Of a DNA stretch of 64,000 bases, positions 22,088 through 32,088 are shown piece after piece. The stretch's first letter is position 1. Every line of letters begins with the position of its first letter. The translations under genes were made by a program, and so were the position numbers. Origin of the DNA: Dactylorhiza incarnata (Eukaryota > Streptophyta > Magnoliopsida > Asparagales > Orchidaceae); NCBI GenBank assembly GCA_033032865.1, contig JAWHQI010000028.1:6467001-6531000 (forward strand). The letters run 5' to 3'. The notes below the pieces were generated by a model. It saw only the letters and a program-made list of their open reading frames with translations, was not told the origin of the DNA and ran no database searches.

Positions 22088-22181
22088 CATTCGACGAATT
22101 CGTCGAATACAGACTCATCTTTCGACGAAAATGAATTTTCGTCGACTCATCTCGACGAATCGGAGCTTCATCACAAACTGT
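22088..22181. repeat. TTCGACGAA palindromes in element C pol-ORF3 spacer
   Basis: Holds the 18-bp palindrome TTCGACGAATTCGTCGAA at 22090-22107, a second inverted pair at 22120-22145 and TTTCGTCGACTC. These are the LTR U3 motifs of the same element. TATA-like TATTTATATTC lies downstream at 22259-22269. Confidence 0.85.
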
Positions 22182-22292
22182 TTCGTCGACTCTCTATTCA
22201 CAGACCACTTTTTAAATCTTCTTATTGGATCCGATGAATCATCTCTATGCAAAAGGTATATTTATATTCTTTTAATTCAAATCAAAACATTA

Positions 22293-22328
<36 letters not shown>
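22293..22328. repeat. (AC)n(AT)n microsatellite
   Basis: Compound dinucleotide run between the spacer palindromes and ORF3 of element C. Confidence 0.9.
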
Positions 22329-22567
22329 GTGAATAAACGATTTCAAAGGTCACGCTTTCTCTCCCTCGTCGAACACCCCGACGGTTCATCTCCTCCCTTC
22401 GACTCGATTTCTCCCAATGACTCGCCTTCTCCCGACGATTCGCCTCCACCTTCCAACTCCATCTCCTCCTTTCGACTCCTCCTTTCGACTTGCATTAACC
22501 AACCTCACTCCATCGTCGACTTCAATCACTGATCTCAATCGCCAATTCGTTCCATCCGACAACTGCA

Positions 22568-23797
22568 ATGTCTCGCAAGAGTTCGGGGCTGCTGCAGGTA
22601 GGGGGAGAGTTAGTGCGCACTGGATTTGCCGATGCACCAGATGAGTTTCGAAACATCATTTTATGTCTAGAGTAAGCCGGCCTATCCTTCGTTCTTGAAC
22701 ATCCATGTCGTGTTCTTGAGAGGGATGTGTTAGAATTTTTCAAGCATGCTAGTCTCCAATGAAGTGGAGAGGTGATCAAGTCCAAAGTTAGAAATCAAAC
22801 GATCAAATTAAAGCCATCAAGATTGACAAGATTCCTTCAACTGCCAGTCATTTAAGAAGAGGACCCCCTTCATGATGAAGATTATACAAGAGCTTTATTA
22901 TGCTGTGGTTTGCCTAGGGGAACAACTTCAATTAGGCGCAAGAATATGAATGGAGAAGGAAAGCTCCTCTCTGACATCCTAGGTAAGGTATTGCTCTACA
23001 AGACAGGCTCACATGACTACATGTCTAATGAAATGTTCCAATTAGCAGTAGCTATAATCGGCAGAAAAAGTGTTGATTGGGGTCAAATTCTGTTTGACAA
23101 AATAAAAGCAAGTTTGGTGGCACCAAATTTTGGAAGAATTATCAGTCTCTACTTGAATCAGATGTATGGTGATCAGTTTGATATGAGGTCTGGTTATCCC
23201 ATTCAGCACCTCAAGAAGATAGATTCTTCTATCATGGACAGATGGGAAAGGGTTATTATAAGGCCCGGTCTCAAGCAACATGTTGCTCCCGAACCCCCTC
23301 AAGGTGAACCAGTTAAAACTCCACCTCCAGCAAATACTCCACCACCAGTCAACACTCCACCACCAGTCAATACTCCACCACCAGTAAATACTCCACCACC
23401 AGTCATCACTCCTCCTCAGCTAGAGATCACCACAGTGCCAGCCCCTGTAGTCCCATCTGCTGAGAAGGAAATCTCCCAGCCACCTGCAATACCCATTCAA
23501 GAAGGACCACATTCATCAGTATCAGTTCAATCAATCATACAAAGCCAGTTTGCTGCTTGTGTCTCAGGTATCGAGAAGAGTCTCAACCTGATCCCTGGCC
23601 ATTACTCAGAACAGATTCTTCCCAGAGATCAAGAACAATTTCTTAAGGTTGATGACAATGATGATGATGTTGACAATGATGATGCTCCAGATCCAGAGGG
23701 GGCTAGACTTAAATCTACACCAGAAAGGTTCTCCCCGGAAAGTTCTGAGGGGGAGATATTCAGAGAAAACATAGAATCTCTAGCGGAGAAAGCTAAA
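22568..23797 (+). pseudogene. Element C third ORF, 5' part
   Basis: ATG at 22568 gives MSRKSSGLLQ..., which aligns with the ORF3 start of element A at 9889. An early stop follows (about 22675), with others at about 22760 and 22855. It is then open from 22910: GEGKLLSDILGKVLLYKTGSHD, MFQLAVAIIGRK, FGRIISLYLNQMY (the shared ORF3 core). A proline-rich block with repeated TPPPVN units lies at 23310-23410, then an acidic stretch (DDNDDDVDNDDA). It is interrupted at 23797 by element F and continues at 35275. No signal peptide or membrane segment is visible. Confidence 0.72.
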
Positions 23798-25313
23798 TGT
23801 TGTTTATGGGGTGTCTACTTTAATAACCAAGAGGGGGGGGGGGGGGTGAATAGGATTTTCTTTTTATAAAAGCCCCTTTAGGATTTTCTTGCTACCTGGT
23901 TAATAGATCCAAGAAATAAAGAGCAAACCACAGAAAGCACACAACGATCTATAGAGGTTCCTCAAGACCGGGTGTCTTGAGTAGTCCTCTCTCCCTCTGC
24001 GCCAACCCAGCAGTGTGCTGGGCTCGGCAAACTCCGCCAAAAGCTTCAGGCCCTCAAGCCTTACAAAACGGACCCGCAAGTCCCAACAGCCTAGGCCCTC
24101 AAGCCCCTACTGCCCCTGAGCCCGCAAGCTCGACACTCAGGCCCTCAAGCCCTACCATACGGACCCGCAAGTCCCAACAGCCTAAGCCCTCAAGCCCTTA
24201 CTGCCCCCGAGCTCGCAAGCTCGACAAGACGCACCCGCAAGTGCACTTCCCTGGCCCTCAAGCCTCACAACTCTCCATCCCTCAAGCTAGATGGTTTGGC
24301 CCGCAAGCCTTATAAGAGAATACAGTAATAAAATAAACTGTTTCTTTAGCCAGATGAAATATGGCAACTTAGCCTTGATGAAGATCGGCTTCTTAAAGAT
24401 GAAGAAGATGCTTCTTGATTTTGAGTTTCAGCTCTGAATCTTCTTCAGCCTCTTCTTCTTTTGCCTGTTGTTGAACGACGACTTCTCAGTCAATGGAGAT
24501 GACTGATTCTTTTGAGAACTCTTGAATCTTATTCTCTTTCTTCTCCGCTGAAAAATATTGTTCTATTGAAGAGCGGCGGGATTCTTTTTCTTTTCTTTTC
24601 TTGCACTCCAACTTTTTCTTCCTAGGGCAACACTATTCCCTTTTATAGAATGGAAAAGCCGTATAACGGTCATATTCACTTTCCTTTCCTGTCAGACACC
24701 CATCCATCATAGCAGGCCCTAATTGGACAATCAGACGGCGACATTAATTACTAACAGCGCGTCCGCAAGATTTGAATTCTGTCTTGAAGATATCTACATC
24801 ATTACGACGACAAGCTGTCTCTGACTTTGTCGTCGCGATCTTCCTTCTGCCACTGATGGAGGTATCTTGACGATACAAGATATCCTGGCGATTCTGTATA
24901 TACGACGATCTTCTTTCTCTGACAGTGTTGTCGTGAGCTTCCTTCTTGCATCATGTCGTCGTAATCATATGTTCTCTCGATGACATGAGTTCCACACGAC
25001 GATGTCCTGTGGCTTCTCCGCGTTCGACGAACAGCATTCTGCGTTCGATGATCTCGCCATGTCTCAGCGGTCGACGAATACTTTGCTTCTCAGCGGCTGC
25101 TGCTCGGCCAGTCATTACGACGACAAGCACGCTTTGTCGACGATGTCGCCTGTTCTTCTCGACGATATAGTACTTGGTAAAATGACTAAAGTACATGACA
25201 TATTGTCGATTCCTGCAAGCATGAACTAGATGGTATGTCAAATACAACTTGCATTTATCATTGAGCTGAGCACTTCTTCAAATCAGGAACATTGCAGGGC
25301 ACTGTTCCCAACA
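23798..25313 (-). repeat. Element F left LTR (minus orientation)
   Basis: Minus-strand start TGTTGGGAACAGTGCCC at 25313, end CCCCATAAACAACA at 23798. It contains TCGTCGAAC / CGACGA motifs and GTCTCAGCGG (24960-25160), a leader of CCCTCAAGCC / CCCGCAAG repeats (24040-24320), the U5 block (23945-24000) and a 14-base G run at 23833-23846. A PPT (AAATAGGGGGAGAT on the minus strand) follows at 25314-25328. Confidence 0.88.
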
Positions 25314-25513
25314 ATCTCCCCCTATTTGAAGAAGTCATAACCCACTCAATGATAAGTGCCATTCTCATAACATATATTAACATTTAAGCAGATAAGTAGG
25401 TTATGATGTCATTTCAGCAAAATTACGTAAACACAGAATTTTGACAAATATTTCTTCATTTATAATTAGTGCCGAATGTTCAGAAGAGTTTTGACATTTC
25501 TATATTTAACCAT

Positions 25514-26937
25514 CTATATATCTGGTGCATTCGTATCAGCAACTCTCTTTGCTTTCTTGGTACCGACTTCCTGCTCCTTTTTCTCCATCTCTTCCCTGTA
25601 CTTTCTCTTTCTAATTTCTTCAGTCTCAATTGTTTCTTTCTCCATATCTATACAGGGACCTACGGTAGGCTCGTAATAACACAGGGAAGGAAGATTCATT
25701 GCTTCCCTGATAGTGTTCGAGGCCCAGATGGCATGATCATAGCTGGCCTTTATCATTGATCTCTCCCCCTTTATGATTCTTCAGATATACCTTTTTGGAG
25801 GTTCTCTTCGGAGGCCAATATCTTGTTTTTGAGCATGTGAATTCCAGCTTCCAAGTGATTCTTGGTTTCCAGCAGATGATTATCTAAATCTTTATTTTGT
25901 TGATCTAGACTTTCTTTGATGTCAGCTTTGTGTTCAGCCATTCTCTTGGTTGATGCAACATAGGCCTTTTCTATGCTGCCGATAATCGATGACTGATTGA
26001 TCCCTAGGTTAATTAGAGCTTTGTAAGAGCGGGTATTGTAATCTTGTAGGCTTTTCAGATCATTTCTTAGGTTTGCTGTTTCAGCAGACAGTTCCTTTCT
26101 TAGATCATTGATGGCAGAGGAGACATGTCTTTCTAGTTTTATCCTTTGCTCTTCCAAGAGCATCTTTATTTGAGATAGAAGGGAGGGCCCTTCTTGTCTA
26201 TTCTCTGTAGATGATCCCTCTTGATCCTCTTCTTCATCCCCTTCCAGTATTGGAGATAGAGATTTTCCTATTGGTGAGTGGCTTGGCTTACTCACCTTTT
26301 CAGGACCTTGCTGATCACTGCCAGTTCCATCAGCAGGGATTTCTTGATTGTCCTCTTGCATTGCAGACTCAGAATGTTCAACATCCTCAGCCCCTATGAT
26401 CTTTTGGATCACTGTTTCTACTTGAGCAGGGATCTCATTGCTTTTCTCCCCCTCAATTTCAGCACTTCTTGGATCTGTGCCTGCAGATATCCTGAATCCT
26501 TGACTTAGATCAGAGGTCTGGAGGGCGACATTCCTTGTTTCTGCAGCTGCCTCTGAGCCAGATTGAGGAGAGTTGTTCCCTGACTTACTCTCTTCAGATG
26601 AGCTTTCTCCCTTCCTCTTTGCATCTTCCGCAGTTTCTGTCTTCGTGGGAGGCTTAGTCAGAGTTTTCTCCCATCTTGCAAGGATTTTGGTGTCCATTCT
26701 TTTCATGTGATGTATTTTGACTCCATACTTTTTGTTGAAGCTTTCAGGGTAGGAAAGCAGAAGATAAATTGATAGAAATCTTCCAAGATTTAGGGCCTGA
26801 AAGCTTTCTTGGATCCTCTTAAAAATTTGCTGACCCCAATTGGTCTTCTTACTCAGAATTATCCTTGCCATTATTTCGAACATGGGCTTGGATATTCTAT
26901 CATGCGACCCTACTTTGCAGAGGAGGGCCTTTCCCAC
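25514..26937 (-). pseudogene. Element F third ORF, N-terminally truncated
   Basis: Open on the minus strand from 26937 to 25771 (388 codons), starting inside the conserved core: GKALLCKVGSHDRISKPMFE, LGRFLSIYLLLSYPESF, HHMKRMDTKILARWE. A long hydrophilic S/E/Q-rich linker and then a coiled coil follow (QIKMLLEEQRIKLERHVSSA, LDNHLLETKNHLEAGIHML). After a stop at 25771 the reading continues at 25756-25514 with KASYDHAIWASNTIREAMN and a basic K/E coil. The 5' part of ORF3 and all of pol are missing, cut at the inversion junction near 26940. Function is unknown; there is no membrane segment. Confidence 0.7.
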
Positions 26938-27160
26938 TATGTCATGCTCATGAAGACCTCAAAGATAGGAGGAGCAAAGATGTCAAGAAGAAGGGGGAGA
27001 CACAAAAGAGGAGGCATCGAATCTAGAGGGAGCCACAAGATTGATGTACTCATATGCTCAACAAAAGATAAGTAAACCCTTCTATACAAGATTATAATAA
27101 TTACTGTCAAGTGAAAGTAGTCTTGAATTGAGATTCTGACTTCTTCAAATAGGGGGAGAT
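26938..27160 (+). other. Element F plus-strand 3' end: junction and polypurine tract
   Basis: From about 26940 the sequence switches to plus-strand 3'-end sequence of a related element. Stops occur in all frames. It ends with TCAAATAGGGGGAGAT (27145-27160), abutting the right LTR. Only the last ~24 bases resemble the inverted 3' end at 25314, so the two halves come from different source copies. Confidence 0.65.
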
Positions 27161-27238
27161 TGTTGGGAATCCTACTCACATGATTCCTGATCTAAAGAAG
27201 TCAACAAGTCAAGAATACTTCACTTTGTATTTGACATT

Positions 27239-28926
27239 TGATGAGTCCCAAATATATACACTTTTATGGACTCATCTGGGCCATTTAGTTAGTCATTTCA
27301 CTGCACTTTAGCCTTGTTATAGTTTATATTTGATAATCCACGCTAGGTGCACATCTAGGCCCATTTTGGTGTGATTTCATGCTTATCTTCATTAGTAGTT
27401 TTCATGTACTGTTAAGTTCCACTTTCAGTGGCGAGACTGGTGTCGTATGCTGGAATAGGAGTCGTGCAAGTGTTCCCGGTGCAATTCTGCACAGGAACAC
27501 TGCGCACGATCACCGGTTCTATTGCGCACGACCACTGGTCGTGCGCCACTGATCGTGCGCACCTAACCCTTTTTATGAGTTCTGTTTGGTGCAGTGCGCA
27601 CGACCAAAAACGCCAGTGCGCACGACCATCGGTCGTGCGCCACTGCTCGTGCGCACTTATCATTAATTTTCTGAGTTCTGTTTGCTGTATTGCGCACGAC
27701 CACCGACGATAGTGCGCACGACCACCGGTCGTGCGCCACTGGTCGTGCGAACATGTTATTTTATAATTTCTGTCTTTGCAGGCTCCGTCCAGGCAGGCGC
27801 ACGATCACCGAATTCTAGTGCGCACGACCACCGGTCGTGCGCCAACGACCGTGCGCACTGTTTAATTCCAGCGCCTATAAATTCCCTGCTCGCGATTTTA
27901 GGTCATCGACCCCGCCGTATTTCGCCGTTTTCTTCTCCAGCGCTCCAGTTTCACCCCTCCATCGTCGCCCACCATCTAGAGGTGCTCCGGGCTTGCTCTT
28001 CACGCCAATCTTGAGCCGGAGTTTCCTCTCGGCCTCCTCCTTCATCCAAGAGCTCCAAAGGAAGACCTAGCCGCCATTACCATCGAGCAAGAGGAAGTTG
28101 GCAACTTCCACCGGATCGTGACACGAAGAAGACGGGTCCATTGGAGAGTCGTGACAGCTCTCTCTACCCCGGACGTAGTTGCGGACCGAGCTTGGACGCG
28201 GATTGACAACCCGGCGATTCCAACCGTGAATCTACAACGAGCCTTCGGATTCGGTCGATTTCTTGCCTTATTCTTCTCTTATTGATGTATATGTAGTTAG
28301 ATCTAACATTATGATGAAGTGTGTTTCGATTATTAGCATTTATACTTGATTATGTCTATGTGATTGAGTATTTTTGCTTATTATATTGAGGTGCGCTTTG
28401 TGGTGTGGTTTGTTGGTTGCGTTGTGCCGCCCTAACAATTGTTAGTGGTGTGCTTGTCGAAGAGGTGCTTGCGACCCTCATTCCGTTAGCCTACTCGCCC
28501 ATCCGCTTACCGAAGCGTGGCATCGCGGCCCGTATTCCATCCCGCCTAACGAAGCAGCGCGCTCAAGGCCTGCATAGTTCGATCCGCTCGCCTACTCGCC
28601 CATCCTCCCTTGCGACGCAGCGCGCTCAAGGCCTGCCTAGTCTCCATTCCGCCAAGCGAAGCTTTGCATAGCGGCATTGCATAGGAGTAGTTGTAGTGTT
28701 TTCTTTTATTTTCCAAAAGCCAACCCAACTCCCCCGCAATCCATTCGACCTAAAGGACTTCAATCTCAAGTCCTCCTCAATAGTCAACTCCACCTTACTG
28801 TGTTCCTTGAGAGATTCGATACTCGGGGATTACTCCTCGTTTTATATTACTTGAACGATCGGTACACTGCCGTTTCGTGTCGCAGTCGAGCTACCGCCTA
28901 TAGCGGTGTGTGAGATTTGCGCATCA
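27239..28926 (+). repeat. Element G 5' LTR
   Basis: TGATGAGTCCC to TGCGCATCA. It opens with an inverted pair GATGAGTCC...GGACTCATC (27240-27275). U3 has repeated palindromes of arms GCGCACGACCA/TGGTCGTGCGC (27506-27862), upstream of TATA at 27876. Confidence 0.93.
27876..27883 (+). promoter_or_regulatory. TATA box of element G 5' LTR
   Basis: TATAAATT after CAGCGCC, just downstream of the palindrome array. The 3' LTR copy is at 32726-32733. Confidence 0.6.
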
Positions 28927-28932
28927 AGTTTT

Positions 28933-28950
28933 TGGCGCCGTTGCCGGGGA
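28933..28950 (+). other. Primer binding site of element G (Athila/Tat type)
   Basis: TGGCGCCGTTGCCGGGGA lies six bases after the LTR end. This differs from the initiator tRNA-Met site used by every other element here and is typical of the Athila/Tat group (tRNA-Asp type). Confidence 0.8.
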
Positions 28951-29144
28951 ACACAGTCGTGTGAGTTTTTTGGAGAGGGAGAACCTGAGAGAGAAGCCCT
29001 TCCATTTGTAAATTGCATCTTTTATTTTATCTCTGATCTTTTTATTCCTTCTTCTTGTTTTATATCAGGTTGCTTTAGTATTTTCTGTTTGGTATAGTAT
29101 CTGCACAATAGCATTTTTATTTTGAATCGTATTATCTTCGCACT

Positions 29145-30347
29145 ATGTGGGCACATCTGAATTTCCGTTGCCGTTGGTGTGGAGCTACCTCCCACTATAG
29201 TGATGAATGCCCTACGGAGAATAGTAGGCATAATTCTTATAGCCCAGCATATGGAGCACCGACGTCGTCTAGTACTCCATATGGTGCGCATAAGTCTTAT
29301 GGCTACTCTGCTGAGCCATTACCATCATACTTCTTTCCGGCTTCAGCCCCCGCTGTGCCAAAGAAGCCTGCTAGGCAGTGCCAGTTTTGTCGGAGCACAG
29401 ATCATGCCCTGAAGGATTGTGCTGCTTTTCATCGCCAATTGGATGAGGACGACGAGCCGGATATCCGGATCGTCCCGAATCCTAACTCTGGCGGCACACC
29501 TTCAACATCCGGTTATGTGTCTTTGTCACCTTCACATTTTGAAGGGTATGACCTGGACACGGTCACCGGATGTGCGGTTGATCTGGGCACCGACATTGCT
29601 GATCCCATTCTCCCAGTGCATCCACCACTTCTAGTGGATTCGATTCTTTCCCCTGTTGTGCATACTACACTCGTATCCGACGACATTGTTGATGATGTGT
29701 CGCAGGATCAGGTGGGTGATCTGAGTGTTGAGCCTACCCCTATGGAGGAGGACAACCTTCTAGGTGAAGAGGAATTTTCTTCAGCACCGGTGGAGGAAGT
29801 CCAAATCCTAAGCCTGGCCACCGTTGATCCCGCCGAATCTTGTAGCATTGATGACAATGCAAACATTATTTTACTTCCCCAACCTGATGGGAGTGAGACC
29901 GGGATCACTCCCCCGATTGATGTTTATTTATGTTCTTCGTCTTCTTTATTTCTTGACCCCCTTCTTTCTTCATCTGAGCCTGTGCAGGTTGAGTCTTCAC
30001 AGGTACATCAGGAGGACTTGGAGCATGATGCTCAAGTCAATGATGAGAGCATCCTCTCATGTGAGGAGGTTTATCCTCCCTCCGTAGAGGAAGCCCCACT
30101 CATTGCCTTCTCCTCCTGCTGCCTCCCTGTGGACGAAACCTTGCTAGGCAAGGATGCGTTTTGTGAGATGAGTGAGGACCAGGCCTCCTCCTCTTCTTAC
30201 TTTCTTTTCCCTCTACCTGTGTCAAGCAGGTATTATTTATATTCGGGTAGAGGCGTGACTGTTCTTTCGCCGTATCGGTACCCGCTACCGAAACGCATAT
30301 TAGGCCAATTACCTGTCCACTTCTCCTTTCATAGGCCCATTAGCTAG
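29145..30347 (+). CDS. Element G zinc-knuckle protein (nucleocapsid-like)
   Basis: An intact 400-codon ORF, the only one in element G, starting at the first in-frame ATG (MWAHLNFRCRWCG...). Two C-x2-C-x4-H-x4-C knuckles are visible: CRWCGATSHYSDEC (residues ~9-22) and CQFCRSTDHALKDC (residues ~78-91). A Y/S/P/A-rich linker separates them. The remaining ~300 residues are acidic and low in complexity (many D, E, S, P, V), ending KRILGQLPVHFSFHRPIS. It looks like the nucleocapsid end of a gag protein without a recognisable capsid domain, perhaps binding RNA for packaging by helper elements. It could also be a new ORF grown from gag. Confidence 0.65.
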   Translation: MWAHLNFRCRWCGATSHYSDECPTENSRHNSYSPAYGAPTSSSTPYGAHKSYGYSAEPLPSYFFPASAPAVPKKPARQCQFCRSTDHALKDCAAFHRQLDEDDEPDIRIVPNPNSGGTPSTSGYVSLSPSHFEGYDLDTVTGCAVDLGTDIADPILPVHPPLLVDSILSPVVHTTLVSDDIVDDVSQDQVGDLSVEPTPMEEDNLLGEEEFSSAPVEEVQILSLATVDPAESCSIDDNANIILLPQPDGSETGITPPIDVYLCSSSSLFLDPLLSSSEPVQVESSQVHQEDLEHDAQVNDESILSCEEVYPPSVEEAPLIAFSSCCLPVDETLLGKDAFCEMSEDQASSSSYFLFPLPVSSRYYLYSGRGVTVLSPYRYPLPKRILGQLPVHFSFHRPIS

Positions 30348-32075
30348 AACCGTTTTTATTTAGAATAAGTCGTGCTGGGATGACAATAACCCCAGTAGTT
30401 ATCTTACTTTGCATGCATTTTATTTTATTCAATCCTGTTTAGTTAGCTGTAGTATTGTAGTTTATCTTTTTCTGCTTCTTTTGTTTTTGCGGAGCTGACC
30501 CCTGCAGGTATCTTCTCTGGATGACGGACGCTGCAGCTTAGTCTGGGTTTAAACGCCAATCTTCTGGTATGCTCACTTGTTGAGCATTGGGTACTCTCTT
30601 CCCCTAGCCCTATTCTGATTTTCATGTCATATTTTATGGATTGTTTAGTTTAAGTCTGGGGGAGAGTAGTTTTGTTTACCCGCTCACGTGAACTATTGCA
30701 CTGCATGCTAGAAGATTTCATTTAAATTGTTGTTCATTTTCATTGCACACCACATCACCCACTTGAGCGCGTACTCATCTGTTTGCTTGCTCTGTTGCGA
30801 ATTTAATTCTTCCGCTTATTTGGGAAAGTCTAGGTGATGGCTTAAGACTATGTAGCAGAGTAAAATGTTGACTCTAGTAGTGCTCCTAGTCGAGTGCTCG
30901 GTTGCATAGGAATTTGTGTAGATTAGATCTCTTTTTATACTATGGTTTTATATTTTTCTTATTAGTGTAAATGTTGTTTACTCTACTCAAATGGTGAATC
31001 CGATGGAATCAAACGGTAGCATAGGGATGTGTGTACACGATCGCTAGATTCGTATTGCTTGAGTCGGGAGAAAGGAGAATCTTTCTCGGTGGCTAGAACT
31101 TGCCCCAAGCGATTCTTGAAGCATGGGTATACGGTTAGTCATTTGTGTGAATGTGATATAGGCCATCATTTTGGCCCGGTTGAGCCTTTGTGCCATTCCT
31201 ATCATCATATCCTCGCTAGCCCAGTTGTGCCTACCCGTTCTTTGATTCAGCCCCACTTTTATTTCACCAAAGCCCAAAAGCCAATCCTAGTCGCACACCC
31301 AAATCTGAGCTTTAGCTGTTTATTATTTTCATGAGTTGGGTTGTTGATGTGGTAATATGCTTGTGAAGATGTGGATGTGTCCCTTTGTTTATTTGCTGAA
31401 AATAATAAGAAAAGAGAAAAAAAAATGAATGAAATTGAGAGAAAGAGAAGAAGTGAAAAGAAAAAAAAATATGAGCTTTAATGAAAAAATCTGTTTGAGA
31501 TGTATGTTTGGGAGTAGGCGGTGCACACACCCATGTAGTAAAATCCAAGTCTGGGGGTGTTGTGTACCCGCGTGTTTGTGTGGTGAATGAGGATAGTTTC
31601 CTGCATTAGCTCATTTGGGTTTAGTGTTTGAGCCGTCGTTTTTATCTTTGTTTATCCTCACCTAAACCCAAGCCTCATTTAAAACCTAAAGTCCTATTGA
31701 TTCACGCATTTGAGTCAAACCAGTGCCGTGGAGAGAATGTGACCGGGCAAGCTTATGGTCACCGACACTGATGGATTTCAGTGGAGTTTTTCCCGCATCC
31801 CAATCTTGAGCAATGCTCGTCTCAGCGCTTAGTTTACTTTCTCCGTATGCATGACCGAACGATTCACCGTAGTTCACCATTTTGAGTAGTTGTAATATGC
31901 TTTTACTCTTTTAGAAATTTATAAACTGTTTTTATAATCAGAAATTTTCTCTACTATTCTTCTTATGCACGTGAGCATGCGACTTCGCATGGTACTCTTT
32001 ATTGTAGTTTTAAGCCATCTACTTTTCTTCCCCCCGTTCGCTTAGAATTTGTTTGCTCGGGACGCGCAAGCAGTT
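30348..32075 (+). other. Element G non-coding interior
   Basis: About 1.7 kb with no supported gene. The motif AAGTCTGGGGG occurs three times: 30651-30662, 31541-31551 and just before the 3' LTR at 32076-32088. The last is the working polypurine tract; the earlier two look like remains of repeated 3' ends or spare priming sites. A purine-rich A/G stretch lies at 31400-31475. Confidence 0.6.
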
Positions 32076-32088
32076 AAGTCTGGGGGTG
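32076..32088 (+). other. Polypurine tract of element G
   Basis: AAGTCTGGGGGTG directly abuts the 3' LTR start at 32089. Confidence 0.7.

Noticed and set aside
23310..23410. Repeated TPPPVN units as an extensin-like host gene
   Set aside because: They are inside the ORF3 reading of element C, between the core domain and the acidic segment.
25476..25759. Hydrophobic plus-strand ORFs near the F polypurine tract
   Set aside because: Complement of the basic K/E coil at the end of ORF3; the hydrophobic look comes from reading K/E codons backwards.
27412..27754. ORFs in the G-family LTRs (also 1663-2181, 32262-32604)
   Set aside because: Products of the GCACGACCA palindrome arrays, mirrored on both strands; non-coding U3.
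29179..30087. Secondary-frame ORFs inside element G
   Set aside because: They overlap the 400-codon zinc-knuckle ORF in other frames and show no motif.
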